From contig NZ_JBNGOQ010000005.1 of assembly GCF_050589645.1 (NCBI RefSeq), forward strand, positions 186,001 through 250,000: DNA of 64,000 nt. The letters run 5' to 3'. Positions 9,226-18,103 of the stretch are shown piece after piece (the stretch's first letter is position 1; each line of letters begins with the position of its first letter). The stretch comes from JBNGOQ01 sp050589645. Lineage in GTDB: Bacteria; Bacteroidota; Bacteroidia; Flavobacteriales; Flavobacteriaceae. The notes below the pieces were generated by a model, which saw nothing but the letters and a program-made list of their open reading frames with translations, was not told where the DNA came from and searched no databases. A program made the translations under genes and the position numbers.

Positions 9226-11259
9226 CTAATGCGTTACCCAATAGGTTTTGTTTTCCGGCCCCACACCCTTTATGGTCAAAGATTCCCATTCTTTAGGGAG
9301 TATGGGATTTTGCTGAACGATGCCCTGATCCGTGATGTCCAAACCGCCAAAACCAAAAAGCACCACCTGCAACATGCCCCCTGCACCTGTGGCAAAATAT
9401 GGGTATTCGCCCGTAGCGGTTTCCGAAAGGGCGCCGAAGGGCGGACGCTTATTGGGTTCATAACTGCGTTTGAACAGGCGATAGCCTTCCTTGGCATCAC
9501 CCAAACGCGCATAGAGCACTGCAAAAACGGATTGCCCCATGGCCGGACCTTCCGGAGACAATTTGGGCTCGTAGTACTTCAGATCTTTAATGATCGTTTC
9601 CTCATCGGCAATCACATGAAGCGGGTAGGAGAGCAGGTTTACATCGGCTTGTTTGATGATATCGCCCTCATAGGTACTGTGTTCCTTGGTGGTGCCATCG
9701 GGGAATTTATGGATCTTGATCTTGGAGGCCACCTCCTGCCAGGTGGGATCCGGGGTTTCCCCAACGGTTTGGGCGGCCTCAATGGCAAATTCCAGTGCGG
9801 TAATGGCAGAACCATTGGTGAACGCATTATCGTCCACGTTGGGTGCAAATTCATTGGCGCCTACTACATTTTTGATGCTATAGCTATCATCTTGGTTCTT
9901 TACGGATCTACTTACCCAATAGTCTGCCACCTCTTTCATTAGCGGGTATCCACGCGCTATCAGCCAAGCCTTGTTCTTGGTCACCCGATAGTAGTTCCAG
10001 AAGGCAATGGCCACATCGGCCGTTATGTGGTGTTCAAAAGTTCCCGTAAGGGCCCAGGCGGGGGTGGATTCTTCCCCGGTATCATCGCTTTCCCAGGGAA
10101 ACATAGCGCCTTTATACCCAAAATTGATTGCTTTTTCCTTTGCTTTTCCCAGGCGGTCCGATCGGTAGTTGACCAAAGAGCGTGCAATGTCCTGATTGAG
10201 TAGGAGGAGAGGAGGGAACATCCAAAGTTCAGTGTCCCAAAAGATATGGCCGTTGTAATTTTGGGAGGACAATCCCATGGGGGCAATACTCAGATCGGAA
10301 TCGCCCCTGGAAAAGGCGTATAGATGGTAGAGTCCTAGGCGCACATCCAGCTGATCCTGTATGTTCCCCTCAATAACAATATCACCTTGCCAAAGATCGG
10401 CCCATAACTTTTTGTGCTGGTCCAACAAATCCTCCCTCGGCGTTAGCAAATTAAAGATGACAAAGCGTTCGGATTCGGTCTGGGGATCCTCAAAATCCTG
10501 CGTGGTGCACTCGGCACCTGTCCAGGCAAATTCATATATTTCATCCTTCTTCAATTCCTTTTCAAAAGACAGTCGGTTGTCATAGTCGGACACTTTTTCA
10601 TGGGTTAAATGCGGCCTTTGATGCTCGCGGGTAGAATTGATGGCGTGCCAAATAAAGGTGGCCGACGTACCCACGGTATGTCTTCCCAATCTACTTTTCG
10701 CCACGGTTTGCAGGATGGGCATGGTGGTCTCCAGATCCCTGAGCACACGAAAGGTACTTACCGGGTCCTGATATTCCTCCGGCGTGTTGATCTTGCCCGT
10801 AACTTGGAGTTTTAATAATTTTGTAGGAATAACTTTAATATCCACATAACCAGTATATTGAACATTCCTAAGTGCATAAATAGTATAAGAAACCTTGGCC
10901 TTGTCCCTAAAAGTAAAAGAGGTGGTGAAAGCAGCCGTTTTCATGTCCAAAACCTGGTGAAAATCGCTACTATTGTCCTCGGTGATCCGCTCTCCGTCAA
11001 TGGCCATCTCGAGATTGGCGAAGTTCATGCCCAACAAAATTTTGCTTACCCCCAAAGGTGACTCCTTGTCGTACACATTGTTGAGAATGACCGATCGGGT
11101 CTCGAAGGGTTTGTCCTCGGGAAGAATGCCTATTCTTCCATTAGCGGTTACAATTCCCGTATACCGGTCTACCTTTCCGGTAGAAATGGTCCAGCCCTCT
11201 TCCTGGGCGTGGAGGGTGCAGCCGATAAGTGTAAGGAAAATAACAAGGAAGTTCTTCAT
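9226..11259 (-). CDS. Secreted glycoside hydrolase family 65 enzyme
   Basis: The 677-residue protein begins with a signal peptide (MKNFLVIFLTLIGCTLHAQ). The frame is open for 71 more codons upstream, but that extension would overlap guaA and bury the signal peptide, so I start at 11259. GH65 marks are the N-terminal beta-sandwich, then the (alpha/alpha)6 barrel with GHIFWDTELWMFPPLLL and VVGANEFAPNVDDNAFTN, whose Glu (about residue 470) fits the general acid. Family knowledge: GH65 includes disaccharide phosphorylases and hydrolases acting on alpha-glucosides such as trehalose, maltose and kojibiose; a secreted kojibiose hydrolase is known in Flavobacterium johnsoniae. A signal peptide favours hydrolysis over phosphorolysis here. 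No sus or transport genes adjoin it. Confidence 0.85.
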   Translation of the reverse strand: MKNFLVIFLTLIGCTLHAQEEGWTISTGKVDRYTGIVTANGRIGILPEDKPFETRSVILNNVYDKESPLGVSKILLGMNFANLEMAIDGERITEDNSSDFHQVLDMKTAAFTTSFTFRDKAKVSYTIYALRNVQYTGYVDIKVIPTKLLKLQVTGKINTPEEYQDPVSTFRVLRDLETTMPILQTVAKSRLGRHTVGTSATFIWHAINSTREHQRPHLTHEKVSDYDNRLSFEKELKKDEIYEFAWTGAECTTQDFEDPQTESERFVIFNLLTPREDLLDQHKKLWADLWQGDIVIEGNIQDQLDVRLGLYHLYAFSRGDSDLSIAPMGLSSQNYNGHIFWDTELWMFPPLLLLNQDIARSLVNYRSDRLGKAKEKAINFGYKGAMFPWESDDTGEESTPAWALTGTFEHHITADVAIAFWNYYRVTKNKAWLIARGYPLMKEVADYWVSRSVKNQDDSYSIKNVVGANEFAPNVDDNAFTNGSAITALEFAIEAAQTVGETPDPTWQEVASKIKIHKFPDGTTKEHSTYEGDIIKQADVNLLSYPLHVIADEETIIKDLKYYEPKLSPEGPAMGQSVFAVLYARLGDAKEGYRLFKRSYEPNKRPPFGALSETATGEYPYFATGAGGMLQVVLFGFGGLDITDQGIVQQNPILPKEWESLTIKGVGPENKTYWVTH

Positions 11260-11327
11260 CTTGATAACTTTTTGAATACTGCTTATAAATATACCCAAAA
11301 GAAACTTTTGCAACTCATCCGATTTAG

Positions 11328-11335
11328 TATTTTTG
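11328..11335 (+). promoter_or_regulatory. guaA promoter, near-leaderless
   Basis: TATTTTTG matches TAnnTTTG, and TTTG at 11307-11310 is 17 bp upstream as a -33 element. The box ends 3 bp before the ATG at 11339, so the transcript probably starts at or within a base or two of the start codon. Confidence 0.6.
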
Positions 11336-11338
11336 CGC

Positions 11339-12871
11339 ATGCAAAACAACGTCCTTATTTTAGATTTTGGTTCCCAGTACACACAACTCATCGCCCGAAG
11401 GGTTAGGGAACTGAATATTTTCTGTGAAATTAAACCGTATAACCATCTGCCTGAGGATCTTTCAGAGTACAAGGCCGTTATCCTTTCCGGTTCGCCTTTT
11501 TCCGTTCGAGGTGATGATGCCCTTCACGTAGATTTGTCCCAAATAAGGGTAAAGAAGCCACTATTGGGAGTCTGTTATGGTGCGCAGTACTTGGCTCACT
11601 TCAATGGAGGCCATGTGGCCGCCTCGGCCACACGGGAATACGGACGAGCCCGTCTTTCTGATATCAAGGACGGGGAAGCTTTCTTTAAAAGCATTTCCAA
11701 AGGTAGCCAAGTATGGATGAGCCATTCCGACACCATCAAGGAGTTGCCAGATCATACCGTTCGTTTGGCCAGCACTACGGATGTGGAATACGCGGCCTTT
11801 AAATTTGAAGGGGAGGATACCTATGGGATACAATTTCATCCGGAGGTGTACCATACCACGGATGGGAAACAATTGTTGGAAAATTTTCTCGTTACTATTG
11901 CAGGGGTGGCCCAGACCTGGACCCCGGATGCCTTTGTGGAGACCACCGTGGCCCAACTAAGGGAAAAAATAGGTAATGATAAGGTAATCCTGGGATTATC
12001 GGGCGGGGTAGACTCTTCCGTAGCGGCGGTGCTGCTCCACAAGGCCATAGGAAAACACCTGCACTGCATCTTCGTGAACAACGGATTGTTACGAAAAAAC
12101 GAGTTCCATGATGTGCTGGACCAGTACCAACATATGGGCCTTAATGTAAAGGGTGTGGATGCTTCGGCACGTTTTTTGGATAAGTTGGCCGGAGAGGCCG
12201 ATCCGGAGAAAAAGAGAAAGATCATCGGCAAGGTGTTCATTGAGGTTTTTGACGATGAAGCGCATTTGGTGGAAGATGCCAAATGGTTGGCCCAGGGTAC
12301 GATTTATCCGGATGTGATTGAATCGGTTTCTGCCACAGGCGGACCGTCGGCAACCATAAAGAGCCATCACAATGTGGGCGGGTTGCCCGATTTTATGAAG
12401 TTGAACGTTGTAGAACCGTTAAAAATGTTGTTTAAGGATGAGGTGCGTAGAGTGGGTGCCAGTATGGGCATCAATGGTTCTATTTTAGGAAGGCACCCTT
12501 TTCCAGGCCCTGGTTTGGCCATTCGCATTCTAGGTGATATCACGGCCGATAAGGTCAGCATTTTACAGGATGTGGATGCGATTTTTATCAATGGATTAAA
12601 GGAATGGGGGCTTTACGACAAGGTCTGGCAGGCCGGGGCCATGCTCCTGCCCGTACATAGTGTAGGCGTTATGGGTGATGAGCGTACTTATGAAAAATGC
12701 GTAGCTTTAAGGGCTGTGGAAAGTACGGACGGAATGACCGCAGACTGGGTGAATTTGCCCTATGAGTTTTTACAAAAAACTTCGAATGAGATAATAAATA
12801 AGGTTAAAGGCGTTAATAGAGTAGTATACGACATTAGTTCCAAACCGCCGGCGACCATAGAATGGGAATAA
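11339..12871 (+). CDS. guaA: GMP synthase (glutamine-hydrolysing)
   Basis: This 510-residue protein converts XMP to GMP with ATP and glutamine, the last step of guanine nucleotide synthesis, in the cytoplasm. It shows the class I amidotransferase domain (GVCYGAQY with nucleophile Cys79, and FHPEVYHT with the His/Glu), the ATP-pyrophosphatase loop LSGGVDSS, and the C-terminal dimerisation region with RHPFPGPGLAIRILG. The ATG at 11339 follows the promoter box directly; a TTG two codons upstream lies inside that box and is rejected. The stop codon is 2 bp before the ATG of the LysM protein gene, so the two are probably translationally coupled. Confidence 0.96.
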   Translation: MQNNVLILDFGSQYTQLIARRVRELNIFCEIKPYNHLPEDLSEYKAVILSGSPFSVRGDDALHVDLSQIRVKKPLLGVCYGAQYLAHFNGGHVAASATREYGRARLSDIKDGEAFFKSISKGSQVWMSHSDTIKELPDHTVRLASTTDVEYAAFKFEGEDTYGIQFHPEVYHTTDGKQLLENFLVTIAGVAQTWTPDAFVETTVAQLREKIGNDKVILGLSGGVDSSVAAVLLHKAIGKHLHCIFVNNGLLRKNEFHDVLDQYQHMGLNVKGVDASARFLDKLAGEADPEKKRKIIGKVFIEVFDDEAHLVEDAKWLAQGTIYPDVIESVSATGGPSATIKSHHNVGGLPDFMKLNVVEPLKMLFKDEVRRVGASMGINGSILGRHPFPGPGLAIRILGDITADKVSILQDVDAIFINGLKEWGLYDKVWQAGAMLLPVHSVGVMGDERTYEKCVALRAVESTDGMTADWVNLPYEFLQKTSNEIINKVKGVNRVVYDISSKPPATIEWE

Positions 12872-12873
12872 AA

Positions 12874-15018
12874 ATGAAAATGATGCCTAAATCTGTTTTG
12901 ACCGCTATAGTGCTCCTGTTGTGGAGCCTTACCATAGCGGCTCAGCAATTCAAGACCCATGCGGTAAAGGAAGGGGAAACACTGGAGAGTATTGCCAAGC
13001 AATACCGGGTTACCCCCTATAACATTCTTACATACAACAAGGAGCTAAAACAAGGAGAACCCTTGCGGCCGAATACCGTGCTGGTAATTCCACTCGGGGG
13101 CCAGGCTACTGGAGTTCAGGATACCATTTCCGCCCCTAAGGCTGCGGAAGAAGCTCCGGTACAGGAGGAACCCATAGGGTATACCTCCCATAGGGTAAGG
13201 CGAAAAGAGACCCTGTACAGCATTTCTAAACGGTATCGGATAACCGAAGACGATATAAAACGATATAATAGGGAACTGTACGCCGCACAGCTGAAAAAAG
13301 GGATGCGGTTAAAAATTCCAAAATACCGCAGGGTACGCCAAGAGGAGACCCAGATAGATTCCCTGAATTTTGAACAATACACGGTAAAGCCAAAGGAGAC
13401 ACGCTGGAGCATTGCCCATAAGTACGGTATTACCATAGACAGCCTGTTGGTGTTGAACCCGGAACTGCCCAAAACAACGAATTACCTTGCCGAAGGGCAA
13501 CAGCTGCGTTTGCCCATACTGGCCGGAAGCAGCATTGAAGAACAGGAAGTGTCGCTCTACGAATCCTATACCGTGCCGCCCAAGCAAACCTTGTACAGTT
13601 TGGGAAGGGAATACGGCATTGACTCGCAGGAGATCGTTAAATTGAACCCCGAGATCATTGAACTTGGCGGACTCAAGGAAGGTATGGTCATTCGTCTACC
13701 CAAGAAAAAGGATGACAGTGGGGAAGTTAATACCGATAATTTTATCTTTTATGAGGTAAAACCCGGACAAAATGTATTTCGACTAACCCAAAACCTCAAT
13801 ATTACCTATACCGAGCTTGTAGCGCTAAATCCGGATCTGACCGAGGGGTTAAAGGCTGGGATGGTCTTAAAATTACCAAGGGATAAGGAAGGGGAGTTTG
13901 AGGTGAAGAATGCCTTGATCTTGGACAAGATCAATTTGCTGGACAGCATCAATACGAGCAATCGACCCAGATTGTTGTTTTTACTGCCTTTTCGTTTGGA
14001 TCGACTGAATCTCAATGATACCGAAAACACCAAGAAGAATCTGGAAAGAAGAAATGATATCAAATACAGCCTGGGCTTGTATTCCGGGGCACTTGTCGCG
14101 TTGGATTCCATAGCCAAGCTGGGGATTTCCGTCGATGTCAAAACGTTTGATAATGAGTTAAATCTGAACAGGACCAAGGAAATCCTTCTCCGGGAAAACC
14201 TCAACGGGTTTAGTGCCATCATAGGGCCTTTGGACCCCAATTCGCTCAAGGAAGTTGCTGTACAGGCGGCCAATCATCAAGTACCGGTCATAGCCCCTAT
14301 CGCTTCCAACAGCGATATTAGCTTGGGCAATGTCTTCTTTTCCATTCCCTCGGATGACATTTTACGGGAAAGGATCCTAAATTATGCAGAGGGCATACGG
14401 GAAGAGCAGAACATTATTATTATTGCCGATTCGATCAACAAACCTGTAGAGGCATTGATCGTGGAAAGGTTCCCCTTGGCCAAGACGGTGACCTTGAAGG
14501 AAAACTTATCGGTAGATATCGAAGTGTTTAGCGCAATGCTGTCCGAAGAGCATGAGAACTGGGTATTTGTGGAAACGGATAATTTTAAAATCGTATCGAG
14601 CGTTAGTTCCATTTTGAATTCATCCATTACCGAGGACATAAAAATTAAAATGTTTACCACAAACAAAAACAAAGCCTTTGAGAACGACGTCATTTCGAGC
14701 TCCCACCTTTCCAATCTGAATTTTTGCTATCCCTCGGTATATAAGGAGGTTGGGAACGATGCTTTTGTAAAGCAATACAGACAACGGTTTGGATCCATTC
14801 CGGACCGATATGCCATAAGGGGATTTGATCTTACCTACGACCTTTTGTTGAAACTGGCCTACAAGAACAACCTTTTTGAGGCGTCCCAACTGATCGGGGA
14901 AATTGAATATACAGGGAACAAGTTCGATTATAACAAGGACATCAGTTCGGGATATTTCAATACGGCCTCCTACATTATGCAGTACGATACCATGTGGATC
15001 AAGGAAGTAAAACCGTAA
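12874..15018 (+). CDS. Secreted LysM-repeat protein with periplasmic-binding-protein-like domain
   Basis: The 714-residue protein has a signal peptide (through TIAAQQ), five LysM repeats over roughly residues 25-340 (e.g. HAVKEGETLESIAKQYRVT, YTVKPKETRWSIAHKYGIT, YEVKPGQNVFRLTQNLNIT), and a C-terminal region from about 370 like type I periplasmic binding proteins (LLFLLPF, SAIIGPLDPNSLKEVA, VPVIAPIAS, YAIRGFDLTYDLL). LysM binds peptidoglycan, and the C-terminal fold recalls the LppC/LpoA-like outer-membrane regulators of peptidoglycan synthesis. A cell-wall role is therefore likely, but a ligand is not known. Upstream ATGs at 12862 would overlap guaA; 12874 is the better start. It is followed 3 bp later by the OsmC gene. 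Confidence 0.85.
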   Translation: MKMMPKSVLTAIVLLLWSLTIAAQQFKTHAVKEGETLESIAKQYRVTPYNILTYNKELKQGEPLRPNTVLVIPLGGQATGVQDTISAPKAAEEAPVQEEPIGYTSHRVRRKETLYSISKRYRITEDDIKRYNRELYAAQLKKGMRLKIPKYRRVRQEETQIDSLNFEQYTVKPKETRWSIAHKYGITIDSLLVLNPELPKTTNYLAEGQQLRLPILAGSSIEEQEVSLYESYTVPPKQTLYSLGREYGIDSQEIVKLNPEIIELGGLKEGMVIRLPKKKDDSGEVNTDNFIFYEVKPGQNVFRLTQNLNITYTELVALNPDLTEGLKAGMVLKLPRDKEGEFEVKNALILDKINLLDSINTSNRPRLLFLLPFRLDRLNLNDTENTKKNLERRNDIKYSLGLYSGALVALDSIAKLGISVDVKTFDNELNLNRTKEILLRENLNGFSAIIGPLDPNSLKEVAVQAANHQVPVIAPIASNSDISLGNVFFSIPSDDILRERILNYAEGIREEQNIIIIADSINKPVEALIVERFPLAKTVTLKENLSVDIEVFSAMLSEEHENWVFVETDNFKIVSSVSSILNSSITEDIKIKMFTTNKNKAFENDVISSSHLSNLNFCYPSVYKEVGNDAFVKQYRQRFGSIPDRYAIRGFDLTYDLLLKLAYKNNLFEASQLIGEIEYTGNKFDYNKDISSGYFNTASYIMQYDTMWIKEVKP

Positions 15019-15021
15019 CAA

Positions 15022-15426
15022 ATGACCTCTAAAGTCACTTATTTAGGAGCCTTGCGCACCCAATGTGTCCATATACGATCGGGCAATGAATTTATTACGG
15101 ACGCACCTTTGGACAACCAGGGTTTGGGTGAGGCCTTTTCCCCTACAGATACTGTGGCCACGGCTCTGGCCAGTTGTATGCTCACGGTTATGGGAATCAA
15201 GGCAAGGGACCATGAAGTGGATTTACGGGATACTACTGCCGAGGTGACCAAACATATGGCCTCGGATCCGCGTAGAATTTCCAAAATTGAAGTTGCCCTA
15301 TACTTACCGGGCGGAGTATCGGATAAGCACAGAAAAATATTGGAACACACGGCGAATACCTGCCCCGTTTTCCAAAGTATCAACCCCTCGATAACCCTAC
15401 AAATTGATTTTCATTGGGAGCGTTAA
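15022..15426 (+). CDS. OsmC family protein
   Basis: The 134-residue cytoplasmic protein has the OsmC/Ohr fold pattern: a helix with TALASCMLTVMGIKARD carrying one conserved Cys, and AEVTKHMASDPRRISKIEVALYLPGG, then NTCPVFQSINPSI with the second Cys. Family members are thiol peroxidases that reduce organic hydroperoxides; this short, YhfA/OsmC-like form may instead act on other electrophiles. It sits 3 bp after the LysM gene, and its 3' end overlaps the next frame by 13 bp, so the guaA-LysM-osmC-HExxH run looks like one transcript. Confidence 0.85.
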   Translation: MTSKVTYLGALRTQCVHIRSGNEFITDAPLDNQGLGEAFSPTDTVATALASCMLTVMGIKARDHEVDLRDTTAEVTKHMASDPRRISKIEVALYLPGGVSDKHRKILEHTANTCPVFQSINPSITLQIDFHWER

Positions 15427-15944
15427 AGTATATCGGCACCTTTGTCCTTCTTTTTACCCTTTTTCCAGGTCTTGCCCAGGAATTTGATACCATACCCTGG
15501 AGCGCAGACAAGCGATTGGCCTGGACCGATTTTAAGGGTAATCCCCCGAATGGGGATAGGGCGGCAGCTACTACGGCCAGCGGTCTTACCTATCGGTTTT
15601 CCTCCCTTTCGAGAAATGGTGAGATCGAACTCGATTTTGAGGTGCACACTTTTTTCTATCCCCATAAATCGTGGTATAAACCGGACCTTTGCGATGAGCT
15701 CACCCTTAGTCACGAGCAGCTCCATTTTGACATTGCCGAGCTACAGGCGCGTAAGATGAGAAGAATTGTGGCAGCGACCCGCTTTTCGGAGAATATAAAA
15801 GCGGAAATACGGGCCATTTACAGGGATATTATCAAGGAACTCAATGCCTTTCAGCATCGTTATGACAAAGAGACCAATTTCTCCCGAAACCGGGCACAGC
15901 AGTTGGCCTGGAATAAAAAAATACGGAACGCTTTACGCGAATAA
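15414..15944 (+). CDS. Secreted HExxH protein of the DUF922 type
   Basis: The 176-residue protein has an N-terminal signal peptide (LKYIGTFVLLFTLFPGLAQ) and a zincin-like motif HEQLHFD (HExxH) near residues 101-107, in the DUF922 pattern of secreted predicted Zn-dependent proteases. The front part contains LAWTDFKGNPP, also typical of that family. The only possible start in this frame is a TTG at 15414, inside the osmC gene; it is unusual but gives a complete signal peptide, and overlap with osmC suggests coupled translation. Substrate unknown. The stop codon is 26 bp from the convergent end of the paralogue array. Confidence 0.7.
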   Translation: MGALKYIGTFVLLFTLFPGLAQEFDTIPWSADKRLAWTDFKGNPPNGDRAAATTASGLTYRFSSLSRNGEIELDFEVHTFFYPHKSWYKPDLCDELTLSHEQLHFDIAELQARKMRRIVAATRFSENIKAEIRAIYRDIIKELNAFQHRYDKETNFSRNRAQQLAWNKKIRNALRE

Positions 15945-15969
15945 GGGCTCCTGATAGGGTAGTCCAAAC

Positions 15970-17058
15970 CTACTTCTGATATATCGGGTTTTCCAGGGAA
16001 ATCTGTCCAAATTTTTGGGTAAGCTCCACATCTTCATAGAACTCAATAAGTGGATCGGCCAGATGAAAGGTATATTTGATATAGGGTATACTCACTTGGG
16101 GCTCCTCCACCCCTTTTAATACAATGGTAACCTTAATGGCCGCATATATGCTTTTGGGTTTTCTATTCACCAGGGCCTCCGCATCCGAAGCATCCATTTT
16201 TAAGAGCATTTTGGGCCAATAACTATTGGTATCCGTCATGCTGTTCAGATGTGCATTGCCGTATGGAGTTTCGGGCAAGAACTCAAAGAAAAAAGTTTCG
16301 TCCCTTAAAAACTGGAACCCTTTGCTATGTGGGTTTCTATTGCTTGGGAATACATCGATCCAAAACCCGTTTTGATCAAAATCATAGGATATTACAGGTC
16401 TACCATAGGGACTGAATTCATATTTATGCACCAGATATGCGGTCTGCCTATCGCCCTGAAAAAGCGTTTTGCTCCAGGTCCTTAGGTCATCCAGGTTTTC
16501 TTTGACGTAGGCGGCATACTTTTCCTGCATTTCAAAATCGTCCCTGGAACCTCCCCAATTTCCCTTGAATCGGCAATTGGGATCCTTGGGGTCACAAAAA
16601 TAGGTGCGAATCTGCTCGCTTGACCCAATTCCATAAGCTAAGGGCAATAGTATTTTCTGTGAGATGGAAGAATTTAGATCCTTTCTGTTGCCGCTGTTTT
16701 CCCTGGTTATCAATGTAAGGTACTCCCGGTCGATGTCATCGAAATAGGTATGTAACTGTTTCATTTCCAATAGCTTGTAATAATTTGTGTAGCCCTGCTT
16801 TACAAGCTTGTTTTTCGCTCTGTTTGCACCCTTGAACACCCCATCTCGGTTTTTGCTGTAATACATGTTCTGGGCCCCGAATCTGGGTAGGCCCTTATGC
16901 GATTGAAGTTGGATGGATTTGAATTTTGGTGATGGCGATGCTATCGTATAGACATCGCTCATATCTATTGTTTCGTCGTTGGACTGGGCTCCAAGAAAAT
17001 AGGTCGAAATGAAGAGCAGCATCAAGCTAAAAATGAAACGGTACGTTTTTGGAAACAT
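15970..17058 (-). CDS. Secreted protein of unknown function, array paralogue 4
   Basis: I do not recognise this 362-residue family. It has a signal peptide (about 1-24) and no transmembrane helix after it. Segments shared by all four array members: QSHKGLPRFG at 52-61, a middle block LRTWSKTLFQGDRQTAYLVHKY, the YDFDQNGFWI block, and a C-terminal block PLIEFYEDVELTQKFGQIS. It carries the CDPKDPNC...NWGG segment (two Cys plus WGG) seen also in paralogues 2 and 3. It is last in the five-gene transcript, 43 bp after the preceding gene. A periplasmic or extracellular role follows from the signal; anything more would be a guess. Confidence 0.75.
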   Translation of the reverse strand: MFPKTYRFIFSLMLLFISTYFLGAQSNDETIDMSDVYTIASPSPKFKSIQLQSHKGLPRFGAQNMYYSKNRDGVFKGANRAKNKLVKQGYTNYYKLLEMKQLHTYFDDIDREYLTLITRENSGNRKDLNSSISQKILLPLAYGIGSSEQIRTYFCDPKDPNCRFKGNWGGSRDDFEMQEKYAAYVKENLDDLRTWSKTLFQGDRQTAYLVHKYEFSPYGRPVISYDFDQNGFWIDVFPSNRNPHSKGFQFLRDETFFFEFLPETPYGNAHLNSMTDTNSYWPKMLLKMDASDAEALVNRKPKSIYAAIKVTIVLKGVEEPQVSIPYIKYTFHLADPLIEFYEDVELTQKFGQISLENPIYQK

Positions 17059-17101
17059 GGCAAAGGGTTTAAATAATCGTTTAGTTCAAAATATGGTGGT
17101 C

Positions 17102-18094
17102 TTAATACTTGGTAATAAGGTTGTCCACGGAAATCTCCCCGATCTTTTGGGTCAATTGAATGTCCTTGTAGATTTCCAGCACCGGATTTTCCAATTCAAA
17201 GGCAAAGGGCACTCTGGCTCCTGACCTTGGTGTTTTTTCATCGGGATAAATCTTTGCCTTGGCCACGATAAAAATCGGTGACCGCTTCTGAAGTTTGAGT
17301 TCTTTGGCCTTGGCCGGCTCAATAGACAGCAGCAGTTTGCGCTGGTTAAGGTTACGCTGGTTTTCGTCATAAGGAACAAAGCTGAGATAATCAATTACCT
17401 GGGAACTACCCGCCATGGCCCCGCTGATCCAATAGCCCTTTTTTTGAAAGTCATAGGTATCCGCTACCGAGGACATGCTCACCACATAGGCGATAAGTTC
17501 ATCATTTTCAAAAAAGGTCTTGCTCCAGTCCTGCAGTTCCGAAAGATGATCTTTTACAAAGGCTTTGTAGCTACGCAGTTGCGCAAATTCATTCCCTCTG
17601 TCACCACCCCAGAAACCGATAGGCTTGCGTCGCCCATAGGTATCGATAAAGGTACAGGGTTTTTTTGCGTTCTCTGGGCAAAAGTATTTGTTGAGCTCAG
17701 TTTCGGTACAGAGCAGACTGGCCAGACGCAATAAGTGATCTTGGGCCTTGTTGGAATTTTCTGATTTTTTGTCGGTGGTTCCATTGTACACTCTTTTGGT
17801 TATTTTGGTTTGGTCCATATCCACGTAGAGCTCCGTGATATATTTCATGTTCACCAGCGCGTTAAAGGCCTGTGGATTGGTAGGCAGGGTTACCCCTCTA
17901 TGATAATAAATATCACCCAGCCGTATCAGTCCATCGTGCGACTGTAGGACAATGTCGACATATTTTTCCGAAGGAGCTTTGAACGTAATCGTATTGTTGT
18001 CGGCCGACTGCGCGATCAGGGTAGGAGTGTGCCATGCTAGTAACAGACAAAGCATGGGAATTAGGGCAGTGGTGTGTTTTGGCATCGTTTGCAT
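17102..18094 (-). CDS. Secreted protein of unknown function, array paralogue 3
   Basis: The shortest of the four (330 residues). It has a signal peptide ending near HTPTLIAQ, then QSHDGLIRLG (51-60), the Cys pair with WGG (YFCPENAKKPC ... GFWGGD), LQDWSKTFFENDELIAYVV, YDFQKKGYWISG, and the closing block PVLEIYKDIQLTQKIGEIS. It lacks the ~30-residue insertion after the QSHKG block found in paralogues 1 and 4. The upstream gene ends only 9 bp away, supporting one transcript. It is not like any enzyme family I recognise; the shared blocks could form a beta-rich fold. Confidence 0.75.
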   Translation of the reverse strand: MQTMPKHTTALIPMLCLLLAWHTPTLIAQSADNNTITFKAPSEKYVDIVLQSHDGLIRLGDIYYHRGVTLPTNPQAFNALVNMKYITELYVDMDQTKITKRVYNGTTDKKSENSNKAQDHLLRLASLLCTETELNKYFCPENAKKPCTFIDTYGRRKPIGFWGGDRGNEFAQLRSYKAFVKDHLSELQDWSKTFFENDELIAYVVSMSSVADTYDFQKKGYWISGAMAGSSQVIDYLSFVPYDENQRNLNQRKLLLSIEPAKAKELKLQKRSPIFIVAKAKIYPDEKTPRSGARVPFAFELENPVLEIYKDIQLTQKIGEISVDNLITKY

Positions 18095-18103
18095 GATTTC
18101 TGC

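Noticed and set aside
9229..9942. Long open frame on the plus strand inside the GH65 gene (237 codons)
   Set aside because: It is fully antisense to a gene with clear GH65 motifs, has no family features and no promoter; it follows from the codon bias of the opposite strand.
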